Part shown: positions 9,222-18,874 of the stretch, piece after piece
Layout: the number at the start of each line of letters is the position of its first letter
How positions within the stretch are numbered: position 1 is the stretch's first letter
Assembly: GCF_000154845.1 (NCBI RefSeq)
Contig: NZ_DS981493.1
Span: 1-58,828, forward strand
DNA: 58,828 nt
Source: Phocaeicola coprocola DSM 17136
GTDB taxonomy: Bacteria; Bacteroidota; Bacteroidia; Bacteroidales; Bacteroidaceae
Direction: 5' to 3'
Translations under genes and position numbers: made by a program
The notes under the pieces: generated by a model
Told to the model about the DNA's origin: nothing
Databases searched by the model: none
What the model saw: the letters and a program-made list of their open reading frames with translations, nothing else

Positions 9222-9524
9222 CTACGAAAGCCACAAAATCACCAGCCATATCAATAGAGAAACCACAGCTACAATGGTAATAAATATCAACTTTCCTCGA
9301 AAATAACTCTTTTGTTCCCACGCAGTCCGTACTTCTGTTTCGGCCTGAATCTGTTCTAGTTTTTCGGGTGAAATGTCGGACGAACAACGCTTGCCGGTAA
9401 GTCCCAGCAAACGACCATGAGTTTCGCTCATACGTTTTTTTCCGACTTTTCGCAGTTCGCGGTTTTCCTTATCGCGCTGCATCATATCGTTTATACATCC
9501 TAAAGTTCCCATAGCAGCATACAT
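9222..9524 (-). CDS. Small C-terminally membrane-anchored protein
   Basis: A 100-residue protein: a charged, helical N-terminal part of about 75 residues (RDKENRELRKVGKKRMSE) and one hydrophobic helix at the end (about residues 78-98, FITIVAVVSLLIWLVILWL). This suggests a tail-anchored inner-membrane protein with a cytoplasmic domain. No family recognised. It lies 74 bp downstream of the HEAT-like gene on the same strand and may be the last gene of that operon. Confidence 0.6.
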   Translation of the reverse strand: MYAAMGTLGCINDMMQRDKENRELRKVGKKRMSETHGRLLGLTGKRCSSDISPEKLEQIQAETEVRTAWEQKSYFRGKLIFITIVAVVSLLIWLVILWLS

Positions 9525-9598
9525 TTAACCAACTGCCTGAAGATAAGGATTTTTCTCTTCATTCACAAGAAAAGAACGATAAAGGTGTATATCTGTTT

Positions 9599-10156
9599 TC
9601 AGTGTATCTTTTTCAGAATGTTCTTTCTGGCAACTCTCAGGGCGGGAGTTAACGGGGAGGTATCGTCCAGCATTTCGAGTGCGGAACTGAATTCTGCCAG
9701 AAGCTCGGGATATAATCTGCATAGAAGAAAGGAAAGCTTCATGCTTAGCACCCGGACTCCTACAGAGCTTCCGGAAGATATCATCTGGTTCATGCAGAAA
9801 TCGAGAAAGTCGGTACGGAGATTGTCTTCACATAATGGCTGGGCCACAAGTAGCGTAAGCAGTAACCGGCGCTTTGTTTCGCTGGATGTACTCATGGCTT
9901 CTTGCATCAGCTCGTCGCATTTGGGGTATAACCAGCCTTGATGGGCTGCATCGAGATGAGTGAACAGCCAGGCTGCATTATCAGCAACTCTTTTCTCGCT
10001 GTCGAAGAGCAGAGTGTAAAGCTGTTCGAGTAAGGAATGATCTTCGCAGCACTGGATAACATGACACAACTCATGAATGTCGTTTTCGTGGATTCGCCCA
10101 AGAAGTCTGTTGCGAAGATTATGGGAGTTGTCAGTCTCTGCCATATCTACATGCAT
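9599..10156 (-). CDS. HEAT-repeat-like protein of unknown function
   Basis: A 185-residue, almost entirely helical protein with repeated leucine-rich helix pairs (for example LLEQLYTLLFDSEKRVADNA and RRLLLTLLVAQPLCEDN) of the kind found in HEAT or Armadillo scaffolds. No catalytic motif. Its start at 10156 overlaps the end of the flavodoxin-like reductase by 10 bp; a second ATG at 10144 sits just after that stop and is equally possible. The overlap implies co-transcription. A protein-binding role is likely from the fold only. Confidence 0.65.
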   Translation of the reverse strand: MHVDMAETDNSHNLRNRLLGRIHENDIHELCHVIQCCEDHSLLEQLYTLLFDSEKRVADNAAWLFTHLDAAHQGWLYPKCDELMQEAMSTSSETKRRLLLTLLVAQPLCEDNLRTDFLDFCMNQMISSGSSVGVRVLSMKLSFLLCRLYPELLAEFSSALEMLDDTSPLTPALRVARKNILKKIH

Positions 10157-10719
10157 TTTTTAATTGCTTTCCGGCAACGGTTCAGCACTTTCTCTCCTGC
10201 CGGATGCTGTCTGGTTCCACCAAGTTCAATAGCTGATACGACTTTGAAACCGCTCCATTTTAAAATCTCACGCATAGCTTTTATTGCGCCACGGCTTTGC
10301 CCAAACAGGATATTGAAAGGGAAAGGTGTAGTGCTTGTACTTATTAATATGGCTTTTTTGCCTTTATGAAGCGGCAGAGGCAGCCCAAGGGTATCTTCTC
10401 CTATCATGCCGTATACGATACGATCGAAGATGATTTTCAACTGCCCGGGCATATTTCCCCAATAGCAGGGTGCTCCTACAACCAGCACATCGCAGCTTTT
10501 TATGGCAGCAAGTACACACTGTGCATCGTCTTCGGGCAATACACAATGGTGGGTTTCACGGCAGGTCATACAGCCGGTACAGGGTTTTACCTGCAATCGG
10601 GAAGCTAAGACGGTAGTGACTTCTGCTCCTCTTTGTTCTGCTTCCTCGCGAATGGCATCCAGCATGGCAGAGATATTTCCGTGAATGCGCGGGCTTCCGT
10701 TGATAATCAAAATATTCAT
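10147..10719 (-). CDS. Flavodoxin-fold NAD(P)H-dependent FMN reductase
   Basis: A 190-residue protein beginning MNILIINGSPR, the phosphate-binding loop of the NADPH-dependent FMN reductase/NAD(P)H quinone reductase group. A cysteine cluster CTGCMTCRETHHC (about residues 48-60) and the segment VVGAPCYWGNMPGQLK are typical of the flavodoxin-like iron-sulfur flavoprotein group. It binds FMN and probably reduces quinones, nitro compounds or another electron acceptor in the cytoplasm. It starts 40 bp after the TSCPD gene, so the two probably share an mRNA. Confidence 0.85.
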   Translation of the reverse strand: MNILIINGSPRIHGNISAMLDAIREEAEQRGAEVTTVLASRLQVKPCTGCMTCRETHHCVLPEDDAQCVLAAIKSCDVLVVGAPCYWGNMPGQLKIIFDRIVYGMIGEDTLGLPLPLHKGKKAILISTSTTPFPFNILFGQSRGAIKAMREILKWSGFKVVSAIELGGTRQHPAGEKVLNRCRKAIKKCM

Positions 10720-10759
10720 GAGAAGTGGAGATGTATTTATAATTGCAGATTGCTGTGTA

Positions 10760-11005
10760 TTATGCTTTCATGGCACGCAATGCCTTGCATAACTGATCGG
10801 GGCAGGAAGTAGATTTGTTGCCGCAATGAATTCCTTCCAACCGGCTGATTACATCGTCTACTTTCATTCCTTTGACAAGAGAACTGATTCCTTTCAGATT
10901 TCCGTTGCAGCCTCCTGTGAAATGTACGTCTGTGATGATGTCATTTTCTACCTCTATCTCGATATTACTGCTGCATGTACCTTGTGTTCTGTAATTTATT
11001 TTCAT
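10760..11005 (-). CDS. TSCPD-domain protein
   Basis: An 81-residue protein that is essentially a single TSCPD domain, known as a zinc-binding module at the C-terminus of some ribonucleotide reductases. Conserved Cys residues occur at TQGTCS, GGCNGN, IHCGNKSTSCPDQLC. It matches the short stand-alone TSCPD proteins of Bacteroidetes and clostridia. Role unproven; ribonucleotide reductase assistance is a guess from the domain. First gene of the small operon with the FMN reductase. Confidence 0.82.
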   Translation of the reverse strand: MKINYRTQGTCSSNIEIEVENDIITDVHFTGGCNGNLKGISSLVKGMKVDDVISRLEGIHCGNKSTSCPDQLCKALRAMKA

Positions 11006-11028
11006 GATGTTGAAGTTTTTGCTGCTAT

Positions 11029-11107
11029 AAAAAAAACATTCCGGACAAAGCCGGGCATTCTTATAATGGCTGTTTTCACTGCCTGCTCTGCCGCTTTATC
11101 CGGAATG
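11029..11107 (-). terminator. Rho-independent terminator of pheT-yebC
   Basis: On the minus strand a 15-bp stem, CATTCCGGATAAAGC with GCTTTGTCCGGAATG (11093-11107 and 11037-11051, one G-U pair), is followed directly by eight U residues (11036-11029). The 41-nt loop is unusually long. It lies 16 bp after the yebC stop and 24 bp before the TSCPD start, so it separates the two units or attenuates read-through. Confidence 0.85.
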
Positions 11108-11122
11108 AAATGATGGGTAATA

Positions 11123-11860
11123 TTATTCTTCTACCTCTTCAGGTTTCATGTTTGTATATACAGTCTGAACGTCATCAAACTCTTCCAGACGTTCTATCAT
11201 CTTGTCGATGGTTTCACGCTGTTCAGGAGTTACATCCTTCAAGTCGTTAGGAATGTATGTAAAGTCACCACCTACATCTTCGAAACCACATTCTTCCAGA
11301 TGCTTCTGAATTGCTGCGTAGCTCTTCGGATCACCATAGATAGTAATTGTACCTTCTTCCGGATCTTCATCGAATTCGTCTTCTACGTTGTAGTCAATCA
11401 GATCGAGAATCAGTTCTTCCATGTCTACACCATCTTTCTTCTTGAATGTGAAGACACATTTGTGATCGAACAAGAAAGCCAAAGAACCAGTTGTTCCCAA
11501 GTTTCCGCCGAACTTGTTGAATACAGAACGTACATCGGCAACGGTACGTGTTGTATTGTCTGTCAGCGTATCAACAAATACAGCAACTCCGTGAGGACCG
11601 TATCCTTCGTATGTCATTCCTTTGTATTCGCTCTGGTCTTTACCCATTGCGTTCTTGATTGCGCGTTCGACATTATCCTTCGGCATGTTTTCGCGCTTAC
11701 AAGTTGCGATAACTGAACGTAATGCCGGGTTGTTTTCCGGTTCCGGACCGCCAGCTTTTACAGCAATAGCAATTTGTTTACCCAGTCTTGTAAATGTTTT
11801 GGCCATGTGACCCCATCTTTTCAGCTTAGTAGCTTTTCTATATTCAAACGCTCTTCCCAT
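11123..11860 (-). CDS. yebC: YebC/PmpR family protein
   Basis: A 245-residue protein of the YebC/TACO1 family, full length. The N-terminus MGRAFEYRKATKLKRWGHM is the Bacteroidetes version, followed by the family blocks ARAIK-like NVERAIKNAMGK and YEGYGPHGVAVFVDTLTDN. Members were described as transcription regulators and more recently as factors that ease translation of proline-rich stretches. Cytoplasmic. It follows pheT after 45 bp and is closed by a strong terminator, so pheT-yebC is a natural unit linked to translation. Confidence 0.95.
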   Translation of the reverse strand: MGRAFEYRKATKLKRWGHMAKTFTRLGKQIAIAVKAGGPEPENNPALRSVIATCKRENMPKDNVERAIKNAMGKDQSEYKGMTYEGYGPHGVAVFVDTLTDNTTRTVADVRSVFNKFGGNLGTTGSLAFLFDHKCVFTFKKKDGVDMEELILDLIDYNVEDEFDEDPEEGTITIYGDPKSYAAIQKHLEECGFEDVGGDFTYIPNDLKDVTPEQRETIDKMIERLEEFDDVQTVYTNMKPEEVEE

Positions 11861-11905
11861 TGGATTTATGTTTTAATATGTTTTTTATAATTGTTATTTT
11901 CTTAA

Positions 11906-14368
11906 TTATCTCAGTTTGGCATCCAGCTTGTTCTGCAAGTTAGCAATCAGCTTCTGCATTACCTTGTCAATCTGCTTGTCGTTCAGTGTAGCATTTTCAT
12001 CCTGAAGCATGAAGCTTACCGCATAACTCTTCTTGCCGGCTTCCAGATTCTTACCTTCGTAAACGTCGAACAGCTCTACGCTCTTCAGTAATTTCTTATC
12101 TGTTTCGTAAGCTATCTTTTCGATTTCGGCAAATTGTACCTTCTTGTCGATCAGCAAAGCAAGGTCACGTTTTACTGCCGGGAACTTAGAGATTTCTTTA
12201 TAAGCTACCGTATTGTTCTTGATAGCTTTCATCAGTTCTTTCCAGTTCAGGTCAGCATAATAAACTTCGTTGTCGATATCGAAGGCTTTTTGTATTTTCT
12301 TATGCAGCACACCGAAAGTTGCCAGCAATTTACCTCCACGTGTATGTACTGATATAGCTACAGAATAAATATCGTCGGTCAGGTTTCCGAATACCAGTCC
12401 ACCGAAGTTTACTCCCAGACGACGGAAGATATTCAATACGTATGCTTTCAACTCGTATACAGAAGTGTTTTCATCAGGATGTGCCCAAGAGTTGCTTACA
12501 CGCTTACCGGTAATCCACAAGCCTAAATGCAGTTCTTCTGAATAAGCAGCAAGAACTTTTTCCGGATTCCTCTTTTCAGCATTGAAGTGATAGCAGTTAC
12601 CGAATTCGAAGAACTTCAGGTCAGCATTCTTACGGTTAGCGTTGTGCTGGATACTTTCCAAACCACCGAACAACAGTGTAGCACGCATTACGTTAAGGTC
12701 GTTGCTCAATGGATTCATCAACTGTACCAGATTTTCAGGCTTGTAAGTTTCCAGACCTTCGTAGTAAGTAGCAGCAGTAAGAGAGTTGTTCATTATTTCA
12801 TTGAATCCACAACCAACCAGCTGTTCTGAAACAAGATTCTGAAGTTTTACAGACTTGTCTACATCGCCTTTTACGCTTAAGCTTGACTTCACAGATGTAG
12901 GTATTTCCACATTGTTGTAGCCATAGATACGAAGAATGTCTTCTACTACATCGCACGGACGCTGAACATCTACACGATATGCCGGTACCAGCAATGACAG
13001 TCCTTCGGGTGTTTCATCAGTGATCTTCATTTCGAGGCTGGTTACAATGCTCTTGATTGTTTCTGCCGGAATAACTTTTCCGATTAAAGCGTTAGTATAT
13101 TCATAAGAAAGCTCTACCGGGAAGTCTGCTATAGGTGCAGAATAGTTGTCTTTTATTTCGGATGCAATCTCACCGCCGGCAAGTTCTTTTACCAGCAGGG
13201 CTGCTTCTTTCAGTGCGTAAATAGTACCATTAGGTTCGATACCACGTTCGAAGCGGAAAGAAGAGTCTGTGCTCAACCCGTGACGGCGTGCAGTCTTACG
13301 TACCCATGTAGGATGGAAATATGCACTTTCGAGGAATACATCTTTTGTTGTTTCTGTAGTTCCAGAATCGAGTCCACCGAATACTCCGGCGATGCACATC
13401 GGTTCTTCTGCATTACAGATCATCAGGTCACGGTCGGAAAGCTTACGTTCTACTTCATCCAAAGTAACGAACTTAGTTCCTTCGGGACAAGTTTTTACTA
13501 CAATCTTACCACCTTTAATCTTGTCAGCATCGAAGCAGTGCATCGGCTGACCGTATGCATGAAGAATGTAATTGGTAATATCGACAATATTGTTGATAGG
13601 ACGTACACCGATAAGACGCAGTTTGTTTTGCAGCCATTCGGGACTTTCCTTTACTGTTACGTTCTTGATAGCAACACCTGCATAACGGGGACAAGCTTCA
13701 GTGTTTTCTACCACAATATCAATGTTCATATCGTGATTGTCGACCTTGAATGCATCTGCCGAAGGACGTTTCAATGTTGCCTGACGTCCGTTCTGAATCA
13801 ACCATGCATACAAATCGCGTGCAACGCCATAGTGAGAGCAGGCATCCGAACGGTTAGGAGTAATATCTACCTCCAGCACGTAATCGCTCTTGATATTATA
13901 ATAGTCTTTGGCAAGAGTTCCCGGTACAACATCTTCAGGAAGTACAATGATACCTTCGTGGCTTGTACCGATACCGATTTCGTCTTCAGCGCAAATCATA
14001 CCGTTCGACTCAACGCCGCGAAGCTTTGACTTCTTGATGGTAAAGCACTCATCACCGTCGTACAGTTTGGTTCCGAGTGTTGCAACTACTACCTTTTGTC
14101 CGGCAGCTACATTTGCAGCTCCACAAACAATCTGAACAGGATCGCCCTGTCCCAAATTAACGGTAGTGATATGCATGTGATCTGAATTTGGATGCGGTTC
14201 GCAAGTCAGCACTTCGCCGATAACAAGCCCTTCCAATCCTCCTTTTATCGATTGAACTTCTTCTACATCGCCTGTTTCCAGACCAATGGAAGTAAGTGCG
14301 GCTGCCACTTCATCGGGTGTCAAATCGAAGTTGACATATTCTTTCAGCCAATTATACGAGATATTCAT
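11906..14368 (-). CDS. pheT: Phenylalanine-tRNA ligase beta subunit
   Basis: An 820-residue bacterial-type PheT. In order: the EMAP/tRNA-binding domain (VIGEVLTCEPHPNSDHMHI, about residues 49-67), the B3/B4 editing region, motif SSFRFERGIEPNG (about 375), the B5 domain with YGYNNVEIP, and a C-terminal anticodon-binding FDX-ACB domain starting at KFPAVKRDLALLID. With PheS (not in this window) it forms the alpha2-beta2 enzyme that charges tRNA-Phe and edits Tyr-tRNA-Phe. A TACATTTG -7-like box at 14412-14405 lies about 40 bp upstream. yebC follows in the same direction. Confidence 0.97.
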   Translation of the reverse strand: MNISYNWLKEYVNFDLTPDEVAAALTSIGLETGDVEEVQSIKGGLEGLVIGEVLTCEPHPNSDHMHITTVNLGQGDPVQIVCGAANVAAGQKVVVATLGTKLYDGDECFTIKKSKLRGVESNGMICAEDEIGIGTSHEGIIVLPEDVVPGTLAKDYYNIKSDYVLEVDITPNRSDACSHYGVARDLYAWLIQNGRQATLKRPSADAFKVDNHDMNIDIVVENTEACPRYAGVAIKNVTVKESPEWLQNKLRLIGVRPINNIVDITNYILHAYGQPMHCFDADKIKGGKIVVKTCPEGTKFVTLDEVERKLSDRDLMICNAEEPMCIAGVFGGLDSGTTETTKDVFLESAYFHPTWVRKTARRHGLSTDSSFRFERGIEPNGTIYALKEAALLVKELAGGEIASEIKDNYSAPIADFPVELSYEYTNALIGKVIPAETIKSIVTSLEMKITDETPEGLSLLVPAYRVDVQRPCDVVEDILRIYGYNNVEIPTSVKSSLSVKGDVDKSVKLQNLVSEQLVGCGFNEIMNNSLTAATYYEGLETYKPENLVQLMNPLSNDLNVMRATLLFGGLESIQHNANRKNADLKFFEFGNCYHFNAEKRNPEKVLAAYSEELHLGLWITGKRVSNSWAHPDENTSVYELKAYVLNIFRRLGVNFGGLVFGNLTDDIYSVAISVHTRGGKLLATFGVLHKKIQKAFDIDNEVYYADLNWKELMKAIKNNTVAYKEISKFPAVKRDLALLIDKKVQFAEIEKIAYETDKKLLKSVELFDVYEGKNLEAGKKSYAVSFMLQDENATLNDKQIDKVMQKLIANLQNKLDAKLR

Positions 14369-14525
14369 ATATGTATAGTTTTATGTATTTCTTAAATTGT
14401 CGTGCAAATGTAATATAAATATTTGGGATAGAATATGAGTGCAGGGAGTTTTTTACGTTCACTCAAAGACAGATATCCAAATAAATTACTTTATTTTCCG
14501 CCTTCTTATCATACGGATGTACGCA

Positions 14526-16085
14526 TCAGAACGGCACATCCGGAACCGGAGCGCCAAACGGATTTTCGGGTTGCGGAGCCATCTCTACTGGAGGAGGAAC
14601 AAACGATTGTCCGCCGCCGCTGTTTATTTTCGAACGGAGTACAGGAGCTGCACTTTCTTCACCCGGCATCGGCACGATCATTTCGTCATCCGGATTCTGG
14701 AAGCGGGCAAACTCGCCACGGAAGCGTAACAGCACATCGCCTACCGCACCGTTACGATGCTTGGCAATAATGATTTCTGCCATACCGTGAAGGTCGTTTC
14801 CTTTTTCATCGGTATAAATCTTGTAATACTCCGGACGGTGAATGAAGCATACCATATCGGCATCCTGCTCGATGGCTCCCGATTCACGCAAGTCGCTCAA
14901 CTGAGGGCGCTTGCCGTCGATACCTTCACGGCTTTCCACACCACGGTTCAACTGACTCAAGGCGATGATAGGGATATTCAACTCTTTGGCAAGTCCTTTC
15001 AACGAACGTGAGATGGTACTTACTTCTTCCTGACGGCTTCCGAATGACATACCGCTGGCATTCATCAACTGAAGATAGTCGATAATGATAATCTTTACAT
15101 CGTGTTCACGTACAAGTCGGCGTGCTTTGGTTCGCAGCTCAAATACAGACAAGGAAGGTGTATCGTCAACATAAAGCGGAGCATCGTACAGTTCCTTTAT
15201 CTTATAGTCGAGCTGTCCCCATTCGTAAGGAGCGAGCTGACCGCTCTTGATTTTCTCACCGGGGATCTCGCACACATTCACAATCAGACGGTTCACCAAC
15301 TGTACGTTACTCATTTCCAAAGAGAACAATGCAACGGGAACTTTATTGTTTACGGCCATATTCTTCGCCATAGAGAGTACGAATGCTGTCTTACCCATCG
15401 CCGGACGGGCAGCAATAATAATAAGGTCGGAATTCTGCCAGCCGGAAGTCATCTTGTCGAGCTGATGGAAACCACTCGACAAACCACTCAAACCGTCGGT
15501 TCTTGCCGCTGCTTTCTGAAGCATCTCATACGCTTCCTGAATGACAGGATTAATCTGCGTATAGTCTTTCTTCATGTTCTGCTGCGAGATTTCGAAGAGT
15601 TTTCCTTCGGCTTCCTGCATCAGATCGTCTACATCCTGAGTCTCGTCGAACGCCTTTGTCTGGATGTTGCTGGTAAAAGAGATCAGCTCGCGTGCCAGAA
15701 ACTTTTGGGCGATGATACGAGCATGATATTCGATATGGGCAGAAGAAGCTACCTTACCACTTAACTGAGTGATATAAAAAGGTCCTCCCACTTCGTCCAG
15801 GTCACCACGCGAACGAAGCTGTTCTGTCACCGTCAGGATATCAATCGGTTTCTGCTGTATTGCCAGATCGGTAATCGCGGCGTAAATCAACTGATTGCGG
15901 TGTTCGTAAAAAGACTCAGGACGGAGGATTTCACTGACTAGCGAATATGCATCCTTTTCAATCATCAATGCACCCAGCACAGCCTCCTCCAGTTCAGGAG
16001 CCTGTGGCTGCAAATGTCCGTATTCATCAACCGGCTTCGTTTTGGTAGCCTTCGGGACACGGGTAGTTCTTCTCGTTTCTGCCAT
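14526..16085 (-). CDS. dnaB: Replicative DNA helicase
   Basis: A 519-residue DnaB of normal length. The N-terminal domain binds primase (PQAPELEEAVLGALM near residue 30). The RecA-like motor has Walker A ARPAMGKTAF near residue 230, Walker B IIIIDYLQLM and the arginine-finger region QLSDLRESGAIEQDADM. The hexamer unwinds DNA at the replication fork. The proline-rich tail (VPPPVEMAPQPENPFGAPV) is a disordered extension. Transcribed divergently from ispE across 190 bp. Confidence 0.96.
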   Translation of the reverse strand: MAETRRTTRVPKATKTKPVDEYGHLQPQAPELEEAVLGALMIEKDAYSLVSEILRPESFYEHRNQLIYAAITDLAIQQKPIDILTVTEQLRSRGDLDEVGGPFYITQLSGKVASSAHIEYHARIIAQKFLARELISFTSNIQTKAFDETQDVDDLMQEAEGKLFEISQQNMKKDYTQINPVIQEAYEMLQKAAARTDGLSGLSSGFHQLDKMTSGWQNSDLIIIAARPAMGKTAFVLSMAKNMAVNNKVPVALFSLEMSNVQLVNRLIVNVCEIPGEKIKSGQLAPYEWGQLDYKIKELYDAPLYVDDTPSLSVFELRTKARRLVREHDVKIIIIDYLQLMNASGMSFGSRQEEVSTISRSLKGLAKELNIPIIALSQLNRGVESREGIDGKRPQLSDLRESGAIEQDADMVCFIHRPEYYKIYTDEKGNDLHGMAEIIIAKHRNGAVGDVLLRFRGEFARFQNPDDEMIVPMPGEESAAPVLRSKINSGGGQSFVPPPVEMAPQPENPFGAPVPDVPF

Positions 16086-16110
16086 TTCTCTCTTTTAGAT
16101 TTTAATTGTG

Positions 16111-16118
16111 CAAAGATA
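16111..16118 (-). promoter_or_regulatory. -7 box of the dnaB promoter
   Basis: TATCTTTG on the minus strand fits the Bacteroidetes -7 consensus TAnnTTTG and would start RNA about 20 bp upstream of the dnaB ATG. The -33 box is poor (TATG at 20 bp). Confidence 0.5.
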
Positions 16119-16248
16119 GAAAAAATGATTCTTATTTCCATAATGGCGGGCATGCCAAACTTTATTGTACATGGCACAGGCTATAATGTTTTACCCTCAC
16201 CTGATGTATATTTTCCGGAAATGGATGCAGATTTTAAAAACTTTACAC

Positions 16249-16256
16249 TATCTTTG
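16249..16256 (+). promoter_or_regulatory. -7 box of the ispE promoter
   Basis: TATCTTTG, a perfect -7 box, 20 bp before the ispE ATG at 16277. No good -33 box is visible. The leader would be about 15 nt. Confidence 0.5.
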
Positions 16257-16276
16257 AAAAAACAAAATTTAACGAT

Positions 16277-17104
16277 ATGATTACTTTTCCTAATGCAAAA
16301 ATAAATCTCGGACTAAACGTCGTAGAGAAGCGTCCGGACGGATACCATAATCTGGAAACTGTCTTTTATCCTATCAAACTGCAAGATGCGCTGGAAGTGA
16401 ATCGTCTGGAAGGTTCTGATCTTCCTTATAAGATTCATACAAGCGGAACTGTTATCGAAGGAAACCTTGAGGATAATCTGGTTATTAAAGCATACAATCT
16501 GCTGAAAGCAGAAAATTACCAGATGCTTCCGGTAGACATTCATCTGTTTAAGCACATTCCGACTGGTGCCGGATTGGGTGGCGGATCGGCTGATGCTGCT
16601 TTTATGATAAAACTGCTGAATGAAAAATTCAAGCTTGGAATAAGCGAAGAGAAAATGGAAGAATATGCTGCACGTCTGGGAGCGGACTGCGCATTCTTTA
16701 TTAAGAACAAACCGGTCTTTGCGTCTGGTATTGGAAATATATTCGAACCTATAGAGATTTCACTGAAAGGTTATTATCTCGTACTAGTAAAACCGAATAT
16801 ATTCGTTTCTACACGTGATGCTTTTGCATGTATCAAACCTCAACATCCGGAAGTTTCATTGAAAGAGATTATCAAACGCCCGATAGAAACATGGAAAGAC
16901 TGTATGAAGAATGATTTTGAATACAGTGTATTCCAGAAATATCCGGAAATTGCAGCTATCAAAGATAAATTGTACGATCTGGGAGCAGTCTATGCTTCAA
17001 TGAGCGGATCAGGATCGGCTGTTTATGGTATCTTCAAGGAAGCGATAGAAAACGTAGATGAAAAATTCGGCGAATGCTTCTGCCGTCAGCGTGAACTGGA
17101 ATAA
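16277..17104 (+). CDS. ispE: 4-diphosphocytidyl-2-C-methyl-D-erythritol kinase
   Basis: A 275-residue GHMP kinase. The N-terminus [12 protein letters not shown] has the conserved Lys/Asn, [14 protein letters not shown] (about residues 94-107) is the GHMP ATP loop, and [12 protein letters not shown] near 240 is the third conserved block. It phosphorylates CDP-methylerythritol in the non-mevalonate (MEP) route to isoprenoids. The RluA-type gene follows after only 8 bp, so the two are likely co-transcribed. Confidence 0.95.
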   Translation: MITFPNAKINLGLNVVEKRPDGYHNLETVFYPIKLQDALEVNRLEGSDLPYKIHTSGTVIEGNLEDNLVIKAYNLLKAENYQMLPVDIHLFKHIPTGAGLGGGSADAAFMIKLLNEKFKLGISEEKMEEYAARLGADCAFFIKNKPVFASGIGNIFEPIEISLKGYYLVLVKPNIFVSTRDAFACIKPQHPEVSLKEIIKRPIETWKDCMKNDFEYSVFQKYPEIAAIKDKLYDLGAVYASMSGSGSAVYGIFKEAIENVDEKFGECFCRQRELE

Positions 17105-17112
17105 TTTTTTGT

Positions 17113-18762
17113 ATGACAGACTTCATAGACGATAAAATACATTATCTGAATATTGATTCCGACGGAATAGAGCTTCCGTCGGAATTTACTTTTCCTTTTC
17201 ATTATACTCCTCACCCATTAACTGTCAAGGCTGCGCACGAGGTGCAGAATTATATCGCTTCACGAACAGACTGGACTGAAGAATTGTCAGCAGGAAAAAT
17301 GTTCGGGGTGCTGATTGTACAGACTCCTGATGAAAAAGTCGGCTATCTGGCTGCATTCTCCGGGAATCTTGCAGGCAGTAACTTACACCAGTTTTTTGTA
17401 CCTCCCGTATATGATCTGTTACAGCCAGACGGTTTCTTCCGCATCGAAGAAGCAAACATTTCTGCAATCAACAAACAGATTAAGGAACTGGAAGGTAGCC
17501 AGCAACTGAAGGACATGCGCTCAAGGCTGGCGGCATGTCAGGCTCAAGCTAGCCAGACATTGGCTGACGCCAAACAGCAAATGAAAGAAGCTAAACTCGC
17601 GCGTGAACAACAGCGTGCTGAAGGTATCAGTGAAGAAGAGCAGAAAAACCTGATCCGTGAGAGTCAGTTTCAAAAGGCTGAATACAAACGACTGGAGAAA
17701 AAGCTGAAGGAAGAAACACAGCAGCAGGAGGAAGAGCTGAAACATATGGAGCATCTGATCTGTCAATTGAAACAGGAACGCAAAGTACGTTCTGCTGCCC
17801 TGCAACAAAAGCTGTTCGAACAATTTCGTATGCTGAATGCCAAAGGAGAAGTAAAAGACTTATGTGAGCTATTTAAAGATACACCACAAGGAGCTCCTCC
17901 AGCCGGAACAGGTGAATGTGCGTTACCCAAGCTGTTGCAATATGCTTATCTGCACCAACTAAAGCCACTTGCTATGGGAGAATTCTGGTGGGGGAAATCG
18001 CCAAAAGAAGAGATAAGGCATGCAGGGCACTTCTACCCTTCTTGTAAGGGAAAGTGTGAACCCATTCTGAAACATATGCTTGTCGGCTTGCAAGTGGAAA
18101 AGAACCCATTGGCAGAAAACATACACCAGGACACAAAGCCTGAAATTGTTTATGAGGACGACTGGCTGGTTGTGGTCAACAAGCCTGCCGGTATGTTATC
18201 CGTACCCGGCAAAGAAGCACTGAACTCGGTATACCAGTTTCTGCACGAACGCTATCCGGAAGCAACAGGTCCTATGCTTGTACATCGGCTGGATATGGCA
18301 ACATCCGGCTTACTGCTTGCAGCAAAAGACAAAGATACGCATCAAAAACTACAGGCTTTATTTTGCGGAAGAGAGATTAAAAAGCGTTACACAGCTGTAC
18401 TGTCCAGCATAGTCAACGCTGATGAAGGAACTATCAGCCTGCCGCTTTGTCTGAACTTTCACGACCGCCCGCGACAAATGGTAAGTTTCGAATATGGCAA
18501 ACCAGCCATCACCCGCTACAAGGTGCTGGAACGGAAAAATGGGAAAACGCTGATAGCGTTCTATCCGCTTACCGGACGTACCCATCAACTGCGCGTACAT
18601 GCTGCTCATCCACAAGGACTGGCCTGTCCCATTGTGGGCGACGAACTGTATGGAAAACGTGCAGACCGACTATATCTTCATGCCGCCGAACTAAGCTTTA
18701 TCCACCCTGTGAACGGAGAAGATATTACAATCTGCTGCGAGGCTGACTTTTCTCTTGAATAA
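17113..18762 (+). CDS. RluA-family pseudouridine synthase with large N-terminal extension
   Basis: A 549-residue protein. The C-terminal 200 residues are an RluA-type synthase: EDDWLVVVNKPAGMLSVPG, the catalytic block VHRLDMATSGLLL (Asp near residue 395), and GRTHQLRVH. The N-terminal 340 residues include a long coiled coil (about 120-240, rich in K/E/Q) and a region with HAGHFYPSCKGKCEPILKHM, whose Cys/His residues could bind metal. RluA enzymes make pseudouridine in tRNA or 23S rRNA; the target here is not known. The family core is usually 220-330 residues, so this is a long variant. Partner of ispE in the operon. Confidence 0.88.
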   Translation: MTDFIDDKIHYLNIDSDGIELPSEFTFPFHYTPHPLTVKAAHEVQNYIASRTDWTEELSAGKMFGVLIVQTPDEKVGYLAAFSGNLAGSNLHQFFVPPVYDLLQPDGFFRIEEANISAINKQIKELEGSQQLKDMRSRLAACQAQASQTLADAKQQMKEAKLAREQQRAEGISEEEQKNLIRESQFQKAEYKRLEKKLKEETQQQEEELKHMEHLICQLKQERKVRSAALQQKLFEQFRMLNAKGEVKDLCELFKDTPQGAPPAGTGECALPKLLQYAYLHQLKPLAMGEFWWGKSPKEEIRHAGHFYPSCKGKCEPILKHMLVGLQVEKNPLAENIHQDTKPEIVYEDDWLVVVNKPAGMLSVPGKEALNSVYQFLHERYPEATGPMLVHRLDMATSGLLLAAKDKDTHQKLQALFCGREIKKRYTAVLSSIVNADEGTISLPLCLNFHDRPRQMVSFEYGKPAITRYKVLERKNGKTLIAFYPLTGRTHQLRVHAAHPQGLACPIVGDELYGKRADRLYLHAAELSFIHPVNGEDITICCEADFSLE

Positions 18763-18874
18763 ACAGGAAATACTAAAATTTGTTATTCCCGATAAACCTT
18801 TCTGCTTTCTTTCTGTCATAACACCAGAAAGCGCGCTAAAAATGATTTTAGTATAAACCCAAATTACAACAACA

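Noticed and set aside
13280..14029. 249-codon plus-strand frame inside pheT
   Set aside because: Antisense shadow of pheT; no domain and no promoter.
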